64,000 nucleotides of DNA from Coriobacteriaceae bacterium (GCA_025992855.1 DAJPGB010000001.1:1054001-1118000), one strand, 5' to 3'. Shown: positions 17,500-26,144, numbered from the stretch's first letter. Notes: generated by a model not told the origin, from the letters alone. A program made the numbers and translations.

Positions 17500-18082
17500 C
17501 GGGCTCGACCGTCCAGGTGATCGTTGCAACCTGATCGCCTTCGCCGGTTACGCGGAAGATGTCGCGCGTGACGCGGGCGACGTTTCCGCTTGTCTTGAGC
17601 TTAATTTTGTCCTTGCCGCCGGCAATGCCCTGGTAGCTCATGTCGAAGGCTGCGTTCTTGGAAAGATCGAGGCCCGTCCCCTGCATTGCGGCGCTGGCGT
17701 TCTGGAGTGCGCCGTCGGGGCCGACCTTAAAGTCGATGGAGTTCTGCGCGGTTCCGGCCTTGGCGTCGGCAGCAATGGTCCAGGTGTTCATGGCGTCGAT
17801 CTTCATGTTGGTGACATGGATGCCGTAGGCCGAATGATTATCGATGGTGGTCGCGTCTTCTGAGGGGCCCTGGAGCGTGCCGTCGGCCTTGGCGACGAAG
17901 GGAATAACCGTCGGAACTTTGAACTCAACGTTGTCGATCTCGGTCCTGACCATTACTTTCGTGGTTCCAACGCGCCCGGCTGCCATAGCTGGCGTCGGGG
18001 CGGCGCCCATTGCGAGCGCGAGCGCGAGCCCTGCGCCCACGACGAGCGCTCTGGCTCCGTTCATGTTCCTGGTGATGTCCAT
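17483..18082 (-). CDS. Exported beta-sandwich-like surface protein
   Basis: The 199-residue protein has a strong signal peptide (ALVVGAGLALALAMGAAPTPAMA, cut near residue 34; positions 12-34). The mature part has the pattern VPTVIPFVAKADG, then IDNHSAYGIHVTNMKID and WTIAADA, ending ATITWTVEPG. From memory, Gram-positive surface operons often encode proteins with this spacing of P-F-V-x-x-D/A-G and x-V-T-N-x-x-x-D. The final I-T-W-T-V is loosely WxL-like. No anchor is visible. AAGGAAC precedes the ATG. It follows the membrane-anchored gene and overlaps the LAQTG gene, indicating joint expression. Function unknown. Confidence 0.65.
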   Translation of the reverse strand: MDITRNMNGARALVVGAGLALALAMGAAPTPAMAAGRVGTTKVMVRTEIDNVEFKVPTVIPFVAKADGTLQGPSEDATTIDNHSAYGIHVTNMKIDAMNTWTIAADAKAGTAQNSIDFKVGPDGALQNASAAMQGTGLDLSKNAAFDMSYQGIAGGKDKIKLKTSGNVARVTRDIFRVTGEGDQVATITWTVEPGAHTA

Positions 18083-18172
18083 GGTCGTTCCTTTCTATTC
18101 GCCGCGGGCCGTCCCCGCGATGATTGGACGAATGCTGGTGAATTGCGTGCGGTGCCGCGTCGGCCGGAAAAG

Positions 18173-18682
18173 CTAGTTCTCGGCTTGCTCAACCCGCACC
18201 TTGACACGTGTCGGATTGCCGTGGCTGTCGAGGGTCTTGGCATCGAGTGCCTGGATCTCGATGTACGCCTCGCCTTCTTTGATGTCGCCGGCGGGGCACG
18301 TTTCGATTGTCTTGCCGGTCTCGACCACGCCCGATTCATAGATGGTCTCGTCGTTTTGGATCACGCGGAAACGCTGGGGAAACTTGTTGTCCTGGACGTT
18401 TTGCACGTTGACGCGCAGCTTGCCGCCTTTTTGTAGCTGGGCGACTGGTGCGACCGAGATCGTCATCATGTTGTCGCGGACGATGGCGTCGAGCTCATCT
18501 TGGATTTCCTGACGCGTTTTGCCCTCGGCCGTCGTAACCGAAGCGCCCGCCTCGGGTACGGGCTGCGACTGCCAAGCGTATAGTCCTACGGCGACAAGGG
18601 CACAGACGATGGCCAAGCAGGCAACGATGAGCTTCTTGCGACGACCCAGGCCTGCAAAGTGGGGTGGCTTCTTCGCGCTCAT
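18173..18682 (-). CDS. Membrane-anchored extracytoplasmic protein of the surface operon
   Basis: The 169-residue protein has a basic cytoplasmic start, one transmembrane helix (about 18-40, LIVACLAIVCALVAVGLYAW) and an outside domain. In that domain a glycine pair and an N-rich strand (KGGKLRVNVQNVQDNKFPQ) are followed by YESGVVETGKTIETCP and a closing V-K-V-R-V strand. I recall a recurrent Gram-positive family with this order (an N-P/V-x-x-N strand, then Y-x-S-G-x-x-x-x-G-x-x-I-E) in operons for exported proteins. Its ATG overlaps the preceding stop by four bases, so it is coupled to the small gene upstream. The open frame could be extended to 19120, but that stretch lacks a ribosome site. 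Function unknown. Confidence 0.7.
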   Translation of the reverse strand: MSAKKPPHFAGLGRRKKLIVACLAIVCALVAVGLYAWQSQPVPEAGASVTTAEGKTRQEIQDELDAIVRDNMMTISVAPVAQLQKGGKLRVNVQNVQDNKFPQRFRVIQNDETIYESGVVETGKTIETCPAGDIKEGEAYIEIQALDAKTLDSHGNPTRVKVRVEQAEN

Positions 18683-18975
18683 GCGGCATCCTTGGCGGTA
18701 TAGATGCGCGCAAAGGTGGACGGGTTCGCTCCAAAGAGCATGTGAAGCATCAGGCGGCGTGAGTAGACAAGCTCGTCGAAGTCGGGAGGGAGCTCGATGT
18801 CGTGGATATGCGCGATGCGGTGGGCGAGCGCCGAGAACGACTCGGGGTCGCAGATCACATCGGTGGTAACGTGGTAGACCGTCGTATCGGGGAATGCCTC
18901 TTCGTCGAAAGGCAGGAGATGGGGATCGTCGTCGACTTCGATGGCGATGCCGTACTGGGGCCAGTAATATGCCAT
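18679..18975 (-). CDS. Small cytoplasmic protein, first gene of the surface operon
   Basis: The 98-residue acidic protein has no signal peptide or membrane helix. It carries a GIAIEVDDDPH segment that loosely recalls the E-V-D-G strand of small endonuclease-fold proteins, and an RRLMLHMLFG segment near the C-terminus, but the match is too weak to name a family. GGGAGG lies before the ATG, a good ribosome site. It overlaps the next gene by ATGA. Because it heads an operon of exported proteins, it could be a regulator or an assembly helper. That is a guess from position only. Confidence 0.6.
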   Translation of the reverse strand: MAYYWPQYGIAIEVDDDPHLLPFDEEAFPDTTVYHVTTDVICDPESFSALAHRIAHIHDIELPPDFDELVYSRRLMLHMLFGANPSTFARIYTAKDAA

Positions 18976-19049
18976 GGGAACCTCCCTGCTTCTGGGGCCA
19001 AAACTTCTGTCGGTTTTGGCTGTTGATGCCGACGGTATCAGCCACTACT

Positions 19050-19100
19050 TGACCAATTGCTGACCAAATGCTTGACGGATTGGTGTCTCCGCAGGTAAAA
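19050..19100 (+). promoter_or_regulatory. Helically spaced TGACCAA repeats overlapping a possible promoter
   Basis: TGACCAA occurs at 19050-19056 and 19061-19067, and a variant TGACGGA at 19073-19079, at 11- and 12-base intervals (one helical turn). A TTGGT, the inverse of the core, follows at 19080. The third copy overlaps TTGACG (19072-19077), which with GTAAAA (19095-19100) gives a 17-base spacer. The gap 18976-19321 separates divergent operons, so this could be the control site for the lactate-dehydrogenase genes, the surface operon, or both. The rest of this 346-base gap shows no gene. Confidence 0.4.
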
Positions 19101-19321
19101 GGCGGCAAAAAATACTCCAACTTTTTTCAAGCGACAATCGCGCGGTCGGCGACGGCGGGGCCATATGTGTCAAAAGCATCGTCTGCCGAGGAAATCAAGC
19201 CGCTCGCCGAATTGCGCGAACGTAAAAATCCTCAATTATGGAGACGGTCTCGAACACGTCAACGAAACGATGCGGTAACATCTCCCTGCAAACACTGTAG
19301 TTAGCTAAAGGGGAGTTCTGC

Positions 19322-20923
19322 ATGTCTGCAACCATCAAACCCTTCACCGATGAGTTCGAGGAATACGGTCGCGACGAGTCTCGCTCGTCGGGCGAGGCCT
19401 CGAGCATTTCGTTTCCAACATCGGAAGGCGAGGCTTGCGCCATCCTGCGGCAGCTCCATGCCGAGCGTGTCTCGGTAACGGTTCAGGGCGCCCGGACCGG
19501 TCTTGCCGCCGGCGCCGTGCCCCATGGCGGCCACATCCTCAATACCTCCCGTATGAATCGCTACCTTGGCCTTCGCCGCGATGACGAGGGCCACTTTCTC
19601 TTGCGTGTTGAGCCCGGCGTCGTGCTGTCCGAGCTGCGCAAGCAGCTGGGCAAGAAGATGCTCCCGACCGCAGGCTGGGACCAGGCTTCGCTTAAGGCTT
19701 ACGAGGAATTTCAAGAAGCCCCCGAGCAGTTCTTTCCCACCGATCCCACCGAGGCATCTGCCTGCTTGGGCGGTATGGCGGCATGCAACGCCTCTGGCGC
19801 CCGTAGCTACGCTTACGGTCCCATGCGCCCCCACATCACGGGTCTTCACGTCGCGCTGACCGATGGCGACCTGGTCGAGCTTCAGCGCGGCGAGGTTTTT
19901 GCCCGGGGTCGCCACCTGTCACTTGCGACAGCGGAAGGCCGCGCGCTCGAGCTCGATCTTCCCGGCTATATCATGCCCGAGACCAAAAACGCTTCGGGCT
20001 ATTTCGTCGCGGACGACATGGATGCCATCGACCTCTTTATCGGCGCCTGCGGCACGCTCGGCGTCATCACGGAGCTCGAGATTGCCCTGCAGGCGGCGCC
20101 TGCGGTCGTTTGGGGCGTCAGTTGCTTCTTCGATAGCGAAGACAAGGCCGTGTCCTTCACCGATTCCGTGCGCCCCGTCCTGTCCCATGCGGCCGCCATC
20201 GAGTATTTTGATGCTGGGGCTTTGGATATCCTACGCCGCCAGCGCGAGCAGTCGACGGCGTTTTCTTCACTGCCGGCGCTCGACAAAGAGGCCAAGGTCT
20301 GCGTCTACGTGGAGCTCGACTGCGACGACGAGGCCCAAGCGACCGAGGAGCTGTATCACTTGGGTTGGGTGCTGGAGCTTGCAGGTGGCCGCGACGATGC
20401 GACGTGGGTCGCGCGTACCGAGGTCGATCGCGAATGCCAGCGATTCTTCCGCCATGCGGTGCCCGAGAGCGTCAATATGCTTATCGACGAGCGCCGCCGC
20501 ACCGACCCCACTATCACCAAGCTGGGCTCGGACATGTCGGTGCCCAACGCACGCTTGGCCGATGTCATCGCCCTCTATCGACGCACGTTGGCCGAAAGCG
20601 GGCTCGAGTCTGCCGCTTGGGGACACATTGGTAACAACCACCTGCATGTGAACATTCTGCCGCGCGATGCGCAGGATTACCGCCGCGGCGTCGAGTTGTT
20701 TGCCCAGTGGGCCTCTGAAGTTACGGCTATGGGCGGTGCCGTCTCCGCCGAGCACGGCGTCGGCAAGATCAAGGCGGGCTTTCTTGAGACGATGTACGGC
20801 CACGAGGCTATGGTCGAATCGGCACGGCTCAAGCTCCAGCTCGATCCTGCCGGGCAGCTGGGTCGCGGCAACCTGTTTTCGGAGAAGCTCTTGGATGAAC
20901 TCGTCCAGAAAGGGGGCGCGTGA
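19322..20923 (+). CDS. FAD-linked D-lactate/glycolate-type dehydrogenase (LctD/GlcD family)
   Basis: The protein oxidises a 2-hydroxyacid, most likely D-lactate, and passes electrons to the EtfAB encoded downstream. The 533 residues comprise a PCMH-type FAD-binding domain, with the diphosphate loop QGARTGLAAGAVPHGG (about 59-74) and GGMAACNASGARSYAYGPM (about 145-163), and a FAD-oxidase C-terminal domain. The C-terminal domain holds the likely metal-binding WGHIGNNHLHVN (about 437-448) and SAEHGVGKIK (about 476-485). A ribosome site AAAGGGGAG precedes the ATG. The closest functional model I know is the Acetobacterium woodii LctBCD complex, which couples lactate oxidation to NAD+ reduction using reduced ferredoxin. 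The exact hydroxyacid is not fixed by sequence. Confidence 0.88.
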   Translation: MSATIKPFTDEFEEYGRDESRSSGEASSISFPTSEGEACAILRQLHAERVSVTVQGARTGLAAGAVPHGGHILNTSRMNRYLGLRRDDEGHFLLRVEPGVVLSELRKQLGKKMLPTAGWDQASLKAYEEFQEAPEQFFPTDPTEASACLGGMAACNASGARSYAYGPMRPHITGLHVALTDGDLVELQRGEVFARGRHLSLATAEGRALELDLPGYIMPETKNASGYFVADDMDAIDLFIGACGTLGVITELEIALQAAPAVVWGVSCFFDSEDKAVSFTDSVRPVLSHAAAIEYFDAGALDILRRQREQSTAFSSLPALDKEAKVCVYVELDCDDEAQATEELYHLGWVLELAGGRDDATWVARTEVDRECQRFFRHAVPESVNMLIDERRRTDPTITKLGSDMSVPNARLADVIALYRRTLAESGLESAAWGHIGNNHLHVNILPRDAQDYRRGVELFAQWASEVTAMGGAVSAEHGVGKIKAGFLETMYGHEAMVESARLKLQLDPAGQLGRGNLFSEKLLDELVQKGGA

Positions 20924-20925
20924 AG

Positions 20926-21741
20926 ATGAGTGATTTCCATATGGTGGTGTGCGTCAAGGCGGTGCCGGGTAGCACCGAGGTCAAGATGGACCCCAAGACC
21001 AATACCATTGTGCGCGACGGCAAGCAGGCGGTCATCAATCCCTTTGATGCGAGCGCCCTGGAGTGCGCGCTGGCGCTCAAGGACGACTTTATCGGCTTTG
21101 GCATGGATGTGCGCGTGACGGTGGTGTCGATGGGTATTCCCGCGACCGAAGCGCTGCTGCGCGACTGCATCGCCCGTGGCGCCGACGACGCGCTGCTGCT
21201 AACCGATCGCGCCTTTGCAGGTGCCGATACCTTGGCGACCACGTATGCCCTCAAATGCGGTATCGAGGCACTCGACGAGGACTTCGACCTGCTTATCTGC
21301 GGCAAGATGGCGGTGGACGGCGATACGGCCCAGATTGGTCCCGAGCTTGCCGGCGCCTTCGAGATTCCCTGCGTGACCGATGTGAGCTGCGTGCAGAGCG
21401 CGGGCTTTACGACGTGCGGTTCGCTGGCGCTCGTTCACGGATGCGATGCCGGCGAAGAGACGGTCTATCTTGAGATGCCGTGTGCGATGACGACCGCTAA
21501 GGAGATCGGCCAGCTGCGCATGCCGAGCATCGCCGGTATTCGTGCGGCTGAGGAGGCTGACGTGCGCGTGGTCAACGCTGCCGACGTGCATGCCGACCCT
21601 GCGCGCTGCGGTCTTGCCGGCTCGCCGACGCAGGTCGTGCGCTCATTTGTGCCCGACCGCGATCAAACGTGTGAAGCCGTTGAGGGCAAACCGACCGAGC
21701 AGGCGGCAAAGCTTGCCAAGATTATCGAGGGGATGGCATAG
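20926..21741 (+). CDS. etfB: Electron transfer flavoprotein beta subunit (LctB/EtfB-like)
   Basis: The 271-residue EtfB-fold protein opens with VVCVKAVPGSTEVKMD, as in all EtfB. It has the AMP/FAD-binding segment LLICGKMAVDGDTAQIGPEL (about 126-145) and AALKDDF/ALECALALKD helices. In bifurcating ETFs this subunit binds the flavin that splits or joins electrons. The ATG at 20926 is preferred over a GTG six bases earlier that would overlap the dehydrogenase stop. It lies directly after the dehydrogenase and abuts etfA with no gap, so the three subunits are made together. Confidence 0.9.
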   Translation: MSDFHMVVCVKAVPGSTEVKMDPKTNTIVRDGKQAVINPFDASALECALALKDDFIGFGMDVRVTVVSMGIPATEALLRDCIARGADDALLLTDRAFAGADTLATTYALKCGIEALDEDFDLLICGKMAVDGDTAQIGPELAGAFEIPCVTDVSCVQSAGFTTCGSLALVHGCDAGEETVYLEMPCAMTTAKEIGQLRMPSIAGIRAAEEADVRVVNAADVHADPARCGLAGSPTQVVRSFVPDRDQTCEAVEGKPTEQAAKLAKIIEGMA

Positions 21742-22947
21742 ATGAGCGGACTGGTTATCGATAGCGAAGCCTGCATCGGCTGCGGTCGCTGCGTTCGTGC
21801 CTGCGCCTCGGGCGGTATTGTGGTGGAGGGTGAGCGGCCAAACCGCTGCGCCCGCGTAACCGACGGCTGCATCCTGTGCGGCGGCTGCGTCGACGCCTGT
21901 CCGGTCAGCGCTATCTCGATTGAACGCGATGAGGCCACTGACGCAGTCGATCTCGACGCATACCAAGACATTTGGGTATTTGTGCAGACTGACGAGCATG
22001 ACACCGTAGCCCCTGTGGCCTATGAGCTCATGGGCAAGGGATGCGAGCTTGCCAATGCCCGTGGCTGCCGTCTGGTGGCGCTGGTCGGCATGGGTCCCGA
22101 GAGCTCACTTGGGGAGCTGGAGCATCTGGTCTGTGCCGGTGCAGACGAAGTTATGGTCTGTCGTGACGAGCGCCTGCGCCAAAACGACGCGGAGGTCTAC
22201 GCCCGCTTGATCTGCGATTTGGTGGCCGAGCGCAAACCCGAGGCCATCCTCTACGGCGCGACCGCCTTTGGTCGCGAGCTGGCGCCTGGCGTTGCCGTCC
22301 GCTTGCAGACGGGCCTTACGGCCGACTGCACCGTGCTCTCGATGGATACGGAGACGGGTTTGTTGCAGCAGACGCGCCCGGCGTTTGGCGGCAACCTGAT
22401 GGCCACCATCATCTGCCCCAATCACCGTCCCCAGATGGCAACGGTGCGTCCCGGCATCTTTAAGGCGCCCGACTTTGACTACGGCCGCTCCGGCACGATT
22501 ACCCAAGTAGCGCTTGCGGAAGACGCCAAGGCTCGTGTCGAGATCTCAATCCCTGCCGAGGAGTGGGGACAGCAGGCCTCGATCGCCGATGCCGAGCGTC
22601 TGGTTGTGGTGGGCCGCGGTATCGGCTCCAAGAAAAATCTGCCGTTGATGAGAAAGCTTGCCGAAGCCCTCGGTGCCGAGCTCGGCTGCACGCGCCCCGT
22701 GGTGGAGGCGGGCTGGCTGGAGTATCGCCACCAGATCGGCCAGACGGGCGTGTCGGTCTCGCCCAAGCTCCTCGTGAGCATCGGTGTCTCGGGTGCCATC
22801 CAGCATCTCGCCGGCATCGGCGGGGCGGAGTGCATTATCGCCATCAATGAGGACCCGGACGCCCCCATCTTTGGCGCCGCCCAGTATAAGGTCGTCGGCG
22901 ACGCCGTCGAGGTCGTCGAGGAGCTGCTGGCCCAGCTTGAGCGCTAG
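21742..22947 (+). CDS. etfA: Ferredoxin-EtfA fusion, electron transfer flavoprotein alpha subunit
   Basis: The 401-residue protein begins with a two-cluster ferredoxin domain (about 5-55), seen as CIGCGRCVRAC and then CILCGGCVDACP. A standard EtfA follows, with the FAD-binding motif VVVGRGIGSKKNLP (about 288-301) and QTGVSVSPKLLVSIGVSG (about 332-349). Both cysteine quartets look complete, counting the later Cys of each motif. An N-terminal iron-sulfur domain on EtfA is characteristic of electron-confurcating lactate and acyl-CoA dehydrogenase complexes, where reduced ferredoxin donates electrons. The gene begins at the codon after the etfB stop. Its own stop overlaps the stop of the convergent HD-domain gene by four bases. 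Confidence 0.92.
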   Translation: MSGLVIDSEACIGCGRCVRACASGGIVVEGERPNRCARVTDGCILCGGCVDACPVSAISIERDEATDAVDLDAYQDIWVFVQTDEHDTVAPVAYELMGKGCELANARGCRLVALVGMGPESSLGELEHLVCAGADEVMVCRDERLRQNDAEVYARLICDLVAERKPEAILYGATAFGRELAPGVAVRLQTGLTADCTVLSMDTETGLLQQTRPAFGGNLMATIICPNHRPQMATVRPGIFKAPDFDYGRSGTITQVALAEDAKARVEISIPAEEWGQQASIADAERLVVVGRGIGSKKNLPLMRKLAEALGAELGCTRPVVEAGWLEYRHQIGQTGVSVSPKLLVSIGVSGAIQHLAGIGGAECIIAINEDPDAPIFGAAQYKVVGDAVEVVEELLAQLER

Positions 22948-23756
22948 GCACGCGCCAGCCAGTCGCGCATCTCGTCCTTTAGGCGCTCCCAGGCCGTCTG
23001 TGTGGTGGGATCGGCGAAAGGCCGCGTAATGCCAAAGGGTGCGTCGAGCAGGCGGTAGATATCGCCCTGCTCGCACGCCAGCGCGCGACTTGCGGGATAG
23101 ACAAGTTCAAACATAAAGCAGATGAGCCCTACCAGGAAGTCTGCAGGTTCGTTGCGCTCATCGCGTGCAACGCAGCGGTGCTCGTCAAAGGCGGTGAGTG
23201 TCGGCGATGAGAAATGGCTGGCGAGAAACGTCTTCTCGTCCACCTTGAGGATAGTATCGACGGTGCTGTCGGCGATGGTGCGCATAATGTCGACCTTATC
23301 GCCGTCGCGCACGATATCGCAGAAGCGCCGCGTGCGCTCGTCGAGCTCCTCGGGTAGGCGGAAATCGCTGTGATAGGCAATGCTCGCGCGAATGAGCTCG
23401 TCGTTCTCGTCGGCCTCAATAAAATTGCGGATGCTCGTTGCGGCTGGTGCATCGGCGGGATTCTCGCCAAAGAGGACCTCGACGCCCAACGCTGCATGGC
23501 TCATGCTCTCGGCATCTTTAAAGGTGTCCCAGCGTCGCAGCTGCTCAAAGCGGCCCATATCGTGCAGCAAGCCGCAAAGCCACGCCAGGTCAATATCCTC
23601 TGTCGACCAGTTCTGCTCGCGCGCCACGGCATCGCATACTCTGGCAACGTGGTACGTGTGCTCGATTTTGAGTGCGATGCGCGGATTGGTGGCATCGTAG
23701 GCATCGGTATAGGTCTTGAAGGCCCTGGCTGCCCGCGTTCGATCGATAGCTGTCAT
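22944..23756 (-). CDS. HD-domain metal-dependent phosphohydrolase
   Basis: The 270-residue protein is built around one HD domain. The metal ligands are likely H33 (KIEHTYHVARV), H65-D66 (GLLHDMGRFEQ), the later His of MSHAALG, and a D in RDGDKVDIMR. No additional catalytic or membrane domain is present. HD proteins of this size hydrolyse nucleotides or phosphoesters, but no substrate is evident. AGGAAG lies eight bases before the ATG. It is a single gene converging on etfA and divergent from azlC, so context gives no help. Confidence 0.85.
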   Translation of the reverse strand: MTAIDRTRAARAFKTYTDAYDATNPRIALKIEHTYHVARVCDAVAREQNWSTEDIDLAWLCGLLHDMGRFEQLRRWDTFKDAESMSHAALGVEVLFGENPADAPAATSIRNFIEADENDELIRASIAYHSDFRLPEELDERTRRFCDIVRDGDKVDIMRTIADSTVDTILKVDEKTFLASHFSSPTLTAFDEHRCVARDERNEPADFLVGLICFMFELVYPASRALACEQGDIYRLLDAPFGITRPFADPTTQTAWERLKDEMRDWLARA

Positions 23757-23883
23757 AATGACTTCCTAAAAAGTTGTGTCTTTCGATCCGGTGGCAATTG
23801 TAGGTGAACTCGGTTGCCGTCGGACGATAATTCTGCCGCATCGTTACATGCGGCTCGGATGCCTTGTCGGGATAAGGAACGTT

Positions 23884-24576
23884 ATGGTGCTCAAAATCGT
23901 TAAAACTGTCTGGCCGGTGATGCTTACCTATGTTGCGATAGGCGCGCCGTGCGGAATGATTATGGCGCAGACGGGGATGGAGCCCTGGATGGTCTTTGCC
24001 CTGAGTACCACGTTTGTGACGGGCAGCGGTCAGTTTATGATCTGCAACCTGTGGCTGGCGGGCGTGCCGGCGGCATCGATCGTCGCAAGCGTCGCCGCCA
24101 TCTCCTCTCGCTTTGCGCTCTACTCGGCATCGCTTGCGCCCCATCTTGCCGGGGCTTCGAAACGCCAGACGCTGGCGGTTACGGCGACGCTTACCGAGGA
24201 GGCCTACGGCATCTCGTTGGCCAAATTGGTCGAGAGCGATGACTGGGGTCCAAAAGAGGCCTTTGCGCTCAACGCGATCCTCATCGCGACATGGGGCGTC
24301 GCGTGCACGGTGGGCGCCGTCGCCGGTGCCGCCGTCGATGTTCCTACCGCTATCGCAGGCTTTGTCTGCACGTCGCTCTTCATCTGCCTACTCTTTTCGC
24401 AGCGCCTGTCGCGCGGCAATGTCGTCGCGGCGGTTTCGGGCGCGGTGTCCGTCGCCATGTTCAAGTTCTTGGGCCTTACGAATATTGCCGTGCCGGCAAG
24501 CGTCGTGGTCGGCGTTGTCATCGAGCTTGTGTGCGATGCCGTATTCGACGGAAGGGGTGCTCGCGATGCCCGTTAA
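23884..24576 (+). CDS. azlC: AzlC-family branched-chain amino-acid exporter, large subunit
   Basis: AzlC with AzlD exports branched-chain amino acids and analogues. The 230-residue membrane protein has the family pattern ...AIGAPCGMIM... near the start, then STTFVTGSGQFMICNLWLAG and RFALYSASLAPHL in the first half. About six to seven helices are predicted. The ATG at 23884 is chosen because AAGGAA lies six bases upstream; the open frame reaches back to 23776 but without a ribosome site. Its end overlaps azlD by 11 bases, a typical AzlCD arrangement. Confidence 0.88.
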   Translation: MVLKIVKTVWPVMLTYVAIGAPCGMIMAQTGMEPWMVFALSTTFVTGSGQFMICNLWLAGVPAASIVASVAAISSRFALYSASLAPHLAGASKRQTLAVTATLTEEAYGISLAKLVESDDWGPKEAFALNAILIATWGVACTVGAVAGAAVDVPTAIAGFVCTSLFICLLFSQRLSRGNVVAAVSGAVSVAMFKFLGLTNIAVPASVVVGVVIELVCDAVFDGRGARDAR

Positions 24577-24889
24577 CGAGTTTTTGATTCTGTGGCTGTC
24601 GTCGTGGGCAGCCATCGCATTCTTTCGCATCGCGCCAGCGTTCGCCCTGCGCGGACGGACCCTGCCGCCCCGCGTTACCGAGGCCCTGGGCTACATTCCG
24701 CCCGCTGCCTTCGCCGCGCTGGTCGCCAACGACTTGGTAAGCCCCGGTGCGTTCGATGCGGGGCTGTGGCCCGCCCTGGTTCCCTGGGTCGCCGCTGCCG
24801 GCGTCGTGGTGGTGGCGATTAAGACAAAGTCGATGCTGTGGTGCTGCGTCTCGGGCGTTGTGCTGTATATCGTTTTGAGCCTCATATAG
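24566..24889 (+). CDS. azlD: AzlD-family small membrane subunit
   Basis: The 107-residue, four-helix membrane protein is the usual small partner of AzlC. Features are a basic cluster after the first helix (RGRTLPPRVTEALGYIPPAA), which is the conserved R-x-L-P-x-x-x-x-x-x-L-x-x-x-P-x-A motif of AzlD. A closing helix is rich in valine. It starts inside the azlC stop region in another frame with GGAAGGGG nearby, so the two proteins are made in a coupled fashion. Confidence 0.88.
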   Translation: MPVNEFLILWLSSWAAIAFFRIAPAFALRGRTLPPRVTEALGYIPPAAFAALVANDLVSPGAFDAGLWPALVPWVAAAGVVVVAIKTKSMLWCCVSGVVLYIVLSLI

Positions 24890-25031
24890 GGGCCAGCGTC
24901 TCTTTTGCCATTGCCGCCCCGAATCGAATTTCTCATCGAGCTGGTCTGCTTCTTCTGGTACCATGGTCAGACTTTACTGTAGCAAAGCATGACGTGGGCT
25001 TTTGTTCCCCGTCAGCGGAAATGGGGGTTTC

Positions 25032-26054
25032 ATGGCACAGGAAGCAACCGCCAACGAGCAAAAGAAATTCAAGGTCCCGCGTATCCCGGGCGACATCATG
25101 ATCTATCCCATGATCGTCGGCCTTTTGCTCAACACCTTCTGTCCGCAGGTCTTTGAGATCGGCGGCTTCTTTACGGCTGCCTGCCGTGGCGGCTCCAACA
25201 CCATCGTCGCCGCGATTCTGCTCTTCGTGGGCGCCGGCATCAGCTTTAAGTCCACGCCGGGCGCCATCAAGACCGGTATCGTCGTGTTGATTCCCAAGCT
25301 TGTCGTCGCGGCGGCTCTCGGCTTGGGCGTGGCGTATTTCTTTAACGATAACTTCCTGGGCCTGAGCTCCGTATCCATCATCGGCGGCATCACGTTCTGC
25401 AACATGGCGCTCTATACGGGCATTATGGGCGAGTTCGGCGATGAGTCCGAGCAGGGCGCCGTGGGCATTCTGTTCTTTACGGCCGGTCCTGCCGTCACGA
25501 TGATCATCCTCGGTGTCTCGGGTCTCGCGAATATCCCGCTGGGCACCATCATCGGCTCCATCCTGCCGCTCGTTATCGGCATGGTTTTGGGCAACCTGTT
25601 CCCGTTCATCAAGAACCTGCTGGTCCCCGGCGCCAATCCCGCGATCGCCGTCATCGGTTTTCAGCTCGGTGCGTCCATGAGCCTGTCGAGTTTCATCACT
25701 GGCGGCATCTCGGGCATCCTGCTGGGCCTCATCACGCTCTTTATCGTCGGTCCCATCACCTTTGCCTTTGAGCGCCTGTGCGGCGGCAACGGCAAGGCTG
25801 CCGTTGCCTGCTCCACCATCGCCGGTACGGCCATGACCACCCCGGTCGCTCTCGCCGAGGTCGCTCCGCGCTATGCCGAGCTTGCGCCCACCGCGTACGC
25901 CCAGATCGCCACTGCCGTTATCATCACGGCGATCCTGGCCCCGATCCTGACCGGCTGGGTCGACAAGAAGTTCTGCCAGGGCAAGGAGGACCTGTCGGTT
26001 GCCGGCGTCGAGGCTATCGAGGAGGCCGTCGCGACCGATATCGACGGCGAGTAA
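25032..26054 (+). CDS. kdgT: 2-keto-3-deoxygluconate permease (KdgT family)
   Basis: The 340-residue membrane transporter matches KdgT, the proton symporter for 2-keto-3-deoxygluconate from pectin or uronate breakdown. Recognised blocks are RIPGDIMIYPMIVGLLLNTF (near residues 18-37), ILLFVGAGISFKSTPGA, a GITFCNMALYTGIMG block, and TTPVALAEVAPRYAELAPTA near the end. Ten or so helices are expected. The ATG at 25032 follows GGGGG; an upstream in-frame start at 25002 lacks a site. No KDG kinase or aldolase is nearby, so the substrate could differ slightly. The tail is acidic and unrelated. Confidence 0.88.
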   Translation: MAQEATANEQKKFKVPRIPGDIMIYPMIVGLLLNTFCPQVFEIGGFFTAACRGGSNTIVAAILLFVGAGISFKSTPGAIKTGIVVLIPKLVVAAALGLGVAYFFNDNFLGLSSVSIIGGITFCNMALYTGIMGEFGDESEQGAVGILFFTAGPAVTMIILGVSGLANIPLGTIIGSILPLVIGMVLGNLFPFIKNLLVPGANPAIAVIGFQLGASMSLSSFITGGISGILLGLITLFIVGPITFAFERLCGGNGKAAVACSTIAGTAMTTPVALAEVAPRYAELAPTAYAQIATAVIITAILAPILTGWVDKKFCQGKEDLSVAGVEAIEEAVATDIDGE

Positions 26055-26100
26055 TCGTCTCTTCGAGTCAATGAAACGGCGCGTGCAATTCACGCCATCT

Positions 26101-26144
26101 GAGCGTCCGAACGGCATCTGTTATTCAGTGTCATTCGGACGCTC
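26101..26144 (+). repeat. Hairpin between kdgT and the diguanylate cyclase gene
   Basis: An 11-base perfect stem, GAGCGTCCGAA at 26101-26111 and TTCGGACGCTC at 26134-26144, with a 22-base loop. There is no following T-run, so it is not a classical terminator. A second short pairing ACCCC/GGGGT lies at 26161-26179. The gap carries no gene. Confidence 0.5.
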
